Positions 57,893 through 64,000 of a stretch of DNA of 64,000 nucleotides are shown here, piece after piece; the stretch's first letter is position 1, and every line of letters starts with the position of its first letter. Under the pieces are notes generated by a model. That model was not told the DNA's origin and searched no databases. It saw only the letters and a list, made by a program, of their open reading frames with translations. The stretch is from Channallabes apus (taxonomy: Eukaryota; Chordata; Actinopteri; Siluriformes; Clariidae). A program made the translations under genes and the position numbers. The stretch lies in the NCBI GenBank assembly GCA_030522415.1, contig CM060126.1:1386333-1450332 (forward strand), in the 5' to 3' direction.

Positions 57893-58428
57893 TCAAAAGT
57901 TTTAGAACACTTGCAAATTTCTTTGTTTTTGTTTAGTGATTTATTTTCTACATTCTACAACAATACTATAAAACTATTAAATAACACATATGGAATTAGG
58001 TAATTACGTAACAACAAGAAAAACACCAGTTAGTTGTTATTTTAAGACACAGAGGTCGGCCTTTCTGTAATAGTTCTTGCAAGAACAGTATCGTCAAGTG
58101 CATTTGCAAAATCCGTCCAGCACCATAATGAAACTGTCTCTCATGAAGGCCGTCCCAGGAGGACGAGACCAAAACCTCCCTCTGCTGCAGACCAGAAGTT
58201 CATTTAGAGTTATCAGCCTGAAAAATGACCAATTAACAGCAGCTCAGATTAGAGGCGTTATGAAGTCTTTACAGAGCAGAAGTAGCAGAAACATCTCAAT
58301 ATCAACTGTTCAAAGGAGATTCATGCAGTTTTTGGACGCCTTCAGCAAAACTTTACAATGTAGAAAGAAATAAAAATCAGGAACCATCATGGAGTTAGAA
58401 AGTGTTCTAAAACTTTTGAACAGTAGTG
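57884..58428 (+). mobile_element. Internally deleted Tc1-like element, third family
   Basis: The right end AAAGTGTTCTAAAACTTTTG and left TGTTCAAAAGTTTTAGAACA are inverted; TA follows at 58429-58430. The left terminus merges with a (TA)n run (57862-57887), where Tc1 elements preferentially insert. Only about 545 bp remain, enclosing an N-terminal transposase remnant. Confidence 0.85.
58077..58373 (+). pseudogene. Tc1-like transposase N-terminal remnant
   Basis: The second helix-turn-helix region is readable (VISLKNDQLTAAQIRGVMKS and ISISTVQRRF). The catalytic domain is deleted; the last residues before the stop are not transposase. Could at most bind inverted repeats; more likely dead. Confidence 0.8.
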
Positions 58429-58846
58429 TATATCGATATATATCGGTTAAATATACTGTACAACAACTTTAAAAAAGTCTTAGGATGTGCACACATTTCA
58501 ATTCAATTTTTATTTATATAGCGCTTTTAACAAATTGTCATTGTCTCAAAAGTGAAAAGAAAATTTGAAAAGAAAATTATGGAAGTGCGTATGTATGAGA
58601 AAAATGTGTCTAGAGCAGTGGTTCTCAAACTTTTTCTGTCATTCCCCACTTAAGGGGGTGAGCGAATTTTCAAGCCCCACTTGTCAACAAAATAACGAAA
58701 TTGGACAAGTTTACTGTTTATTGAAATATCAATTTCTAAACCAATAAGATCAAACAACACCAAGTTCAAAATAGATAAAATACACGTGCAATTGTTATAC
58801 AAGGCTTACGTTGTCAAATATCATTGCATAATTGACCCCATGTTTA

Positions 58847-59160
58847 TTAGCTGCTCAGCAATAGTTTGTAGTTTTTTTGGTCAATTCTGTATGTAACTTT
58901 GAATGAAGCCATTTGTGCTTTGCTGTCCACTGATTCAGATTTTATAATGCGATTTTCCTGCTGTCTGTATTCTGGCAGCTTTCTTTCAAAGACGTCCAGT
59001 GGTTTATTAACGTGACTGGAGTGTGTTGTCTCTAAGTGTCTTCCTAATTTGTTGGGTCTCATGCGGTCTGCTGCCAGCGGTTTAAGACACAAAACACACA
59101 CGGGTCTCTCTTCTGCCCCCACCATCACCACCATGAATCCAAGCTCAAGATAGGCTTCAT
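58847..59160 (-). pseudogene. hAT transposase, BED zinc-finger fragment
   Basis: Minus-strand frame with AYLELGF, then RPVCVLCLKPLAADRMRPNK and LGRHLETTHSSHVNKPLDVF: the C-X2-C...H-X4-H BED finger of ZBED5/SCAND3-type hAT transposases. After MASFKVTYRI the family sequence ends abruptly and a non-homologous tail reaches a stop, so the RNase H-like catalytic domain and dimerisation region are deleted. The N-terminal side is cut by the next element. Confidence 0.85.
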
Positions 59161-59700
59161 TAGGGGGGGCGATATAACCAAAATCTTCTATCACGGTAGA
59201 AGCAAATTTCTACCTCGATAACGATATATATCACAATATAGCAATTTGTATCTGAAAATGCATAAATAAAAATTCAAACACAAAGAAACTGTTTTACATG
59301 TAATTTTATATAAACTGTGAATTGCTGAGGTTTGCCGCATTTTTTTTTTTTTACTTTGGCCATATTCGTTTGGATGCTTGGATTTCAGATGATAGAAAAG
59401 GTTTGACGTGTTTCCACCACCTGTTAAAACAGTGCACTTGTGTACCTTGCAAATCACGTTCGTCTCATTCGTATCACTTTTCTTACATCCAAACCAATTC
59501 CACACCACAGACGAGGCAGCTTTTTTCTTTACAATCTCCTCATTGTTGGTTTCGTCACATGTAAGTAAACTCACTGCTGCTGCAGCGTCTTCTTCCATTG
59601 TCGAAGTGTATGTGAAGCCAAACACATCAAAAGTGGGACGAAACCGCGGCACCAGATTGAACCTAATATCTGCGCAAATACAGCGCAGCGCGACTATCTG
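59161..59700 (-). mobile_element. Second hAT fragment nested in the first
   Basis: Begins TAGGGGGGGCGATATAACC at 59161, close to the TAGGGCTGGGCGATAT terminus of a fish hAT family. It carries its own BED-finger start. The opposite terminus is not visible, so the right boundary is approximate and the 8-bp duplication cannot be confirmed. Confidence 0.65.
59230..59598 (-). pseudogene. hAT transposase N-terminus with BED zinc finger, second family
   Basis: The ATG at 59598 (minus) opens MEEDAAAAVSLLTCDETNNE, then SVVWNWFGCKKSDTNETNVI, CKVHKC and NLFYHLKSKHPNEY, a ZBED1/ZBED4-like BED finger, with VHKC replacing the usual C-X2-C second half. It then runs into unrelated sequence and stops; the catalytic part is missing. 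Confidence 0.8.
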
Positions 59701-59766
59701 AATAGTGCAGTGATGATCTGGTTTATTTGCGCAGCCCGGTGGATCGCGCAGCGCCGCTCGAATCAC

Positions 59767-59959
59767 AAACCTGCGCGACCCACTGTGTTTTATTTAAAAA
59801 CCTATTTATTTAAAATGTCAGGACTGTTTAATATTGTTTCCGCCTTGTCATGCCTGGTTTGTACGTGCGCATCCCAGCAGGGTAAAATGTATTTTGATGG
59901 TCGGCGCGGTCTATTTCTGTCAGAGTCGCGCAGCGCTGCCCAGTGGGTCGCACAGGTTT
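59767..59959. repeat. Inverted repeat with 19-bp arms
   Basis: AAACCTGCGCGACCCACTG (59767-59785) is inverted at 59941-59959 with one mismatch, enclosing 155 bases, in a locally GC- and CpG-rich stretch with repeated TCGCGCAGCGC words. Possibly transposase-binding sites of one of the hATs or a small separate MITE. Confidence 0.6.
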
Positions 59960-60310
59960 CAATTCAATTTACTTGTATTAATGATTCATTTATTTGTATG
60001 TGATTGTTTTGAGCGTACGCTCTTCATCATCAATAAAGAACAGCATGAATTAGAATAGGTACTTTCCTATTATTTTCCACTAATTACCTCCCGTTCATTG
60101 CACCCCACCTGTCATGTCTGTATTCCCCACTAGTGGGGCACGCCCCCCACACTTTGAGAACCACTGGTCTAGATAATAATGAGATTGTCTATGATGAGCA
60201 AGCCAAGGGTGAAGGCGAAAGTGGCAAGGAAAATCCACTTGTAAAAGATGGTAATAGGAAGAAACCAGACTCAACAGGGAACCCATCCTCATCTACTTGT
60301 ACATCACGTG

Positions 60311-61169
60311 TTTCGAAACCCAAAAATTAAGGCCGTTATTAAAATCAATCAATCTATCAGCATTTATTTATATAGCACATTACAGTAACCTAAGTGCTTA
60401 ACAGCAGTAAAATAAAGTGTCAATAAGATAGCAATAAAAAAATAAATAAATCAAAAGTCAGTCTAAATAAGTGAGTCTTCAGTTTTGCTTTAAACAGAGG
60501 CAGGTGGGTAGGTTTTGGTCAGCAGAAGGTAAAGCTCTACTGATAAAGATGACAAAAGCTTACTGTCTCACACAAGTAAGAAGGTGCCAGGCCAATAATT
60601 GCACAAAAACAAACATCAAAAGTTGAAACTAAATCTGGAACTGTAACGGAAGCCAGTGGAGGGATCACAGGATTGGTGTGATGTAATCTTGTTTACGTGT
60701 ACTAGCATTAAAAAGTAAAAAGCCTTTATACTTGTGAACAAAACCTAATGCATCATTTTATGTTTAAGAGAGGTGTGAAAACACCCTTAATTATATAACA
60801 GTTTACTCTCCCCGGCATGCCAGTTACCCACAGGTCATCAGTGATCCAGTGATCTGTGAGCTGTTTGGTTGAAATTATGTCCCTGCTGGCATTGTATTGG
60901 CTTTCTGACACATCATCAATAAAGAGAAGGAATGCAGTGGTATCGGCAGCTGTACAGACCCAAAGCCCCGCGTCACATCTGGGAGAATAATGAGGAACAT
61001 TAAATAACACACATATGAACTGTTACTTTTAGCAAATAAGTGCTGTTTACTCAATCAGTGTACAAAATTACTACTGTAGCTATGATTTTGTATAAACTGG
61101 ATGTAACATGACCACTTAATATTAAACCTTATGTTTTTGTTATTACACTTTTAGCAAATTCATGAACTT
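60311..61169. other. Decayed interspersed repeat and unclassified frame
   Basis: 60335-60700 begins AATCAATCAATCTATCAGCA TTTATTTATATAGC and looks like a reversed retroelement tail with internal repeat sequence. On minus, 60753-61010 reads WVCTAADTTAFLLFIDDVSE; the first part resembles the FIDDV block of some Tc1 transposases but the continuation does not, so I leave it unassigned. Confidence 0.4.
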
Positions 61170-61590
61170 AAAATTTTACCCCAACATCATCTCAGGTCTC
61201 AAGTTATTCAAATGTGGATTGTAGGAGGTTCATGACTCTGAATTCCTTGTTTGGTGGAGAGAAGACGTGTGGAGAGAAGAATTTCAGAAAAGTCAAATTA
61301 TTGACCTGCATCAAGCAAAGACAACAACTAGGGATATAAAGCTGAAATGAGTGGAATTGGGTTAAGATCTGTCCAACACATTATTAAACGTTGGAAGGAC
61401 AGAGCTGAATCCTCATTAAGCGTGATGTGAAATCACTTACATGCCTGGAGACGTTGCATAGTAAAGAAAATGTAGAATAGAAATCAGAGCTAGTGAAAAA
61501 AATTGTATATTAGTAATAAAAGTTAGTGAAAATAAGAGCATTTCTATATGCACACACAAACAATGAAACGAGAACTTGCCCTTCCTGGTT
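61170..61590 (+). pseudogene. Decayed Tc1-like transposase, N-terminal blocks
   Basis: Readable blocks: SQIIDLHQAKTTT (about 61295-61335), a shifted SVQHIIKRWKD-like block (about 61365-61400) and AAAATAAGAGCATTTCTATA preceding a CACACAAACAATGAAACGAG block (about 61530-61575). They match in order the first 120 codons of a common fish Tc1-like transposase, with stops and large deletions between. Dead. Confidence 0.65.
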
Positions 61591-62773
61591 GTTAGGTGTC
61601 GTCTCTTTTTATTTATACAAAAGTTCTCTAGTAACCTGGAATTATTATTATGATTATTATTATTATTATTATTATTAAGGTTTTGCTATAGCCCATGTTT
61701 TATTATGAACATGTCGTGATTTCTGCTTAAGATTCCAGAACTATTCAAGGGCAGATCTTCCAAAGACAGATTTCTGTTTCATGTTATTGCACTTTCTTTG
61801 CTAACTTTCTTTCCTTCTGCTTTGCTTCGCCTCTGATCTGAAGGTGTCTGCATTAAACCAGCGGCTCCTTTCTGTTATCATTACGATAACTAAATGTAAA
61901 TGCAGCCGTCTGTGTTCTAAAAAGAAAAAATAAAAGAAAGAAAAAAAGAAAGAATAAGCAGCAGCTTCTTCGCTATTCAATCACAACGAGGTGTGTTGCG
62001 CAAGAAACTAGCGTACAAAAGGAGCAGGGAATAAGATAAACGCATTAATGGTGCTGAAAATAGTGGCATTAAAATGGAATCGTGTTAACGTGGTATTAAT
62101 GCATCCTGTTCTTTTGAGCAAGACACAAGGCGTACTTTCCTCTTTTCCACGCTTAGCGTTGCTTTACTTTATCTCGTAGTGGACTCTGTATCCTTCATGC
62201 GTTTGCTATTTAGGCTAGTTTTAGTGTTTGTAATATTCTACTGTGGGTTTTTTTTCATGCAACTAATATTTCATTCAGGTCTCATATTTCGAATTGTACT
62301 TCAGAAGAGTTCAAACCTTTTCTTCTAACTTTCTCAAAGGTTCTTTTATTCCCCCCGCTCTTTTTTCTTTTTTTCTTTCTTTTTTTGTTCAAACGCTGCC
62401 AGACGGACTCTTTCCATTTCTTCCTAAAGGCAAAACATCAGAGTAAAAGCGACACCACTGTGGGCATTTATGCACAGGTGTATTATCTCCATGTTCCTCT
62501 CTATCCGTGTGATTTGTGCAGTGAAACCCAAGCTCCGGAGTTTGCTCCATTAGCACCATCAGTGTGACACACACGCTGGCAGCCATCTTAGTCATCCTCT
62601 AAGCTGTGTGATTTTGATATGCTTCGTCTGGCACGGTGGGACGTTCCCTGAAAAATGAGCCTCATGTTTTGCCAAAATGTTTAAAGGAAAAAAAAAAAAA
62701 AACCATGACTATGGAGTCTTGCCCCATGCTCTTGTAGCTGTTTTAGCTCAAATATAATCAGGAAAAGGTTATG

Positions 62774-62814
<41 letters not shown>

Positions 62815-63179
62815 GCTGTTTCAGTTAAGATTAGTTTCACATTGACTTGCTGGATAAATAATGGATTATCCAAGTTTAATTGTTTCAATCTATATATTTA
62901 TAAACACCCAACATTTTAAAATATTAATCATATGAAAGACTTTTACTTTGGATCTGCTGTTTAAATTATTAATTAATCAAATGTTTTCTGTAATGACATC
63001 AAATAAAGGGTGCATTAAGGTTCCTATAGTGTGTGTAGATGTTTGAAAGTGTTGTCGTTGTTGTTTTCAGAAGTTTACTAAGTAAATTGGTAATCACAAT
63101 TACTCACAATATCAATTGCTTTGATAGTGATTATGTGTGTGTGTGGTGGGGGGGATCCATGGCAGGGGGGCATTTCAGC
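61591..63179. other. Noncoding; candidate conserved block and microsatellites
   Basis: (ATT)n at 61645-61677, a (CT)n run listed separately, T- and A-runs at 62360-62390 and 62689-62701. 62420-62600 is unique and GC-balanced with TTTATGCACAGGTGTATTAT and CCATTAGCACCATCA, a possible regulatory element. No gene is seen. Confidence 0.4.
62778..62812. repeat. (CT)n microsatellite
   Basis: About 17 perfect units. Confidence 0.9.
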
Positions 63180-63459
63180 ACATAACAGGTGTTACAAAAA
63201 AAATTGAGCCGCTCTTTTGTCATTTCGTCAACCAATCGAAGGGCTTGTGATCAGTGTTTCTACTGTCGATGCATTTCGTCTTTTAAACCAACACACGAAC
63301 TCACAATAATCCTAGACAACTCAATCCAGCTTCACTAATCATCAACATCAGGTGTCCTCGAAGAACCGACTTAGCCACATCGTAATTAGCCCGATGATCT
63401 GATCTTAGATGTGTCAGTTCATCTCGAATGTGTCAAGCGACGTACGAAGAACGGACCCC
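63180..63459 (-). mobile_element. Harbinger-like transposon end
   Basis: Reading minus from 63459: GGGGTCCGTTCTTCGTACGT followed by CGCTTGACACATT and, further in, GGCTAAGTCGGTTCTTCGA. I recall such termini from fish PIF/Harbinger elements. Only one end is visible, and the left limit is approximate. No transposase. Confidence 0.4.
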
Positions 63460-63718
63460 AGGACTAGTAGATTACACAGGCTAGTAGGTTAACATAACTG
63501 AGGTTAAACCAAAACACAAGAAACCTAAAATAGAATTTACCAAGGAGTTATAGCTAGGTCACTCAACAAATGCACGACACAGAGAAACTGAAAACAAGAC
63601 TATTTATAATGAACTAAATTAGCTACCTCGAATCAGGTGATCGCTCCAATCACCTGACCGAGGTGCATTCTGGGAAACAAAACTGGGAGTTCAAAACTGG
63701 GTTCAAAACTAACCCACA
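63460..63718 (-). repeat. LTR fragment related to the 12-kb element
   Basis: Reading minus from TGTGGGTTAG at 63718. GTTTCCCAGAATGCACCTCG followed by GTCAGGTGA, TCACCTGA and TATAAATA (63608-63601) occurs in the same order and spacing as in the LTR at 11978-12970. Thirty bases after the TATA box is GTCGTGCATTT (63578-63568), equivalent to the predicted RNA start of that LTR. It interrupts a Tc1 transposase codon-for-codon, so it is an insertion; its far end is lost at the Harbinger-like boundary. Confidence 0.65.
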
Positions 63719-64000
63719 CCATGGGTTTCTCATCTTTTATTCCCATAGCAGCCAATGACACAGAGGGATTCTTTGCAGCATGAGATGGTGCATTGTCGTG
63801 CATGAAGATGATTTTGTTACGGAAGCCACGGTTCTTCTTTTTGTACCATGGAAGAAAGTGGTCAGTCAATATACTTTGCAGAGGTAATTTTCACACCTTC
63901 AGGGACCCTACAGGGGCCGACCAGCTCTCTCCCCATAATTCCGGCCCAAAACATGACTCCGGCACCTCCTTGTTGACGTCGCAGCCTTGTTGGGACATGG
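63719..64000 (-). pseudogene. Tc1-like transposase, truncated by LTR and window edge
   Basis: Minus strand. GGAGVMFWAGI and SAKYI precede a small deletion and stop near 63875; the frame resumes as TDHFLPWYKKKNRGFRNKII and FMHDNAPSHAAKNPS (second catalytic D), then AAMGIKDEKPMVW, where the LTR begins. The PDLNPIE block that should follow is absent. The N-terminus lies beyond the window. Confidence 0.9.

Larger units (their letters stand above)
58615..60166 (-). mobile_element. hAT transposon, internally deleted and itself interrupted
   Basis: Ends CAGTGGTTCTCAAA (58615) and TTTGAGAACCACTG (60166) are inverted. Flanks gtctagag (58607-58614) and gtctagat (60167-60174) match 7 of 8, the hAT 8-bp target duplication. 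The transposase is reduced to a BED zinc finger. A second hAT fragment sits inside at 59161. Confidence 0.9.
58498..60310 (-). repeat. Retroelement tail repeat, interrupted by a hAT
   Basis: Reverse copy of the repeat at 48370-48600. Its 3' part is at 58498-58606 (ATTCAATTTTTATTTATATA, GCGCTTTTAACAAATTGTCA) and its 5' part at 60175-60310 (GGCAAGGAAAATCCACTTGT, GGTAATAGGAAGAAACCAGA). The parts are contiguous once the hAT at 58615-60166 and one copy of its target duplication are removed. Confidence 0.75.

Overview
The window is nuclear DNA of a ray-finned (teleost) fish. This rests on many Tc1/mariner transposons, hAT elements, five copies of a tRNA-derived SINE with an L2-like tail, dense CA/TG and TA microsatellites, and no long conserved host ORF. 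The SINE head resembles ones I associate with catfishes and relatives, but that is memory, not a search. Nothing prokaryotic is present. Nearly every long open frame is a transposase, part of an LTR element, or a by-product of a tandem repeat.

Layout. 1-5 kb: noncoding DNA, two minisatellites (one inside a hAT MITE at 2898-3823 with a perfect 8-bp target duplication) and a candidate first coding exon at 4867-4985. 5-10.6 kb: a GACGTC-rich DNA element and degenerate repeats. 10.6-15.3 kb: an old Tc1 element (10632-15305) split by a much younger LTR retrotransposon (11978-15035) with 993-bp LTRs that look identical and a 5-bp target duplication. 17-18.5 kb: a second GACGTC-rich inverted-repeat element. 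24.8-29.5 kb: a dead Tc1, a dead mariner, then a Tc1-like element with an intact DD34E transposase and 107-bp perfect terminal repeats. 31-35 kb: a candidate 43-nt exon and microsatellites. 35-37 and 46-47 kb: long degenerate tandem arrays. 42.8, 48.8 and 54 kb: full-length SINEs. 57.9-61.6 kb: nested transposon debris, including a hAT inserted in an older repeat and a second hAT fragment inside that hAT. 63-64 kb: a Tc1 remnant cut by an LTR related to the one at 12 kb, next to a Harbinger-like end.

The most interesting object is the LTR element at 11978-15035. It has no gag, protease, reverse transcriptase or integrase. It lacks the usual TGG tRNA primer site. Instead the 11 bases starting one nucleotide after its 5' LTR (12972-12982) are the exact reverse complement of 11 bases lying 29 nt downstream of the LTR TATA box (12137-12147). 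That is the geometry of self-primed reverse transcription known from the Tf1/sushi branch of Ty3/gypsy elements. It also carries an 11-bp perfect hairpin just downstream, ten copies of a 31-bp repeat open in all three frames, and a polypurine tract. I read it as a recently mobile, non-autonomous, self-priming retrotransposon.

Host genes: only three short candidate exons with good splice signals (4867-4985, 31382-31424, 47449-47528), all on the plus strand. If real, the window is mostly the large 5' introns of one plus-strand gene I cannot name. Some unique, less AT-rich blocks with homeodomain, POU or YY1-like motifs could be enhancers within it.
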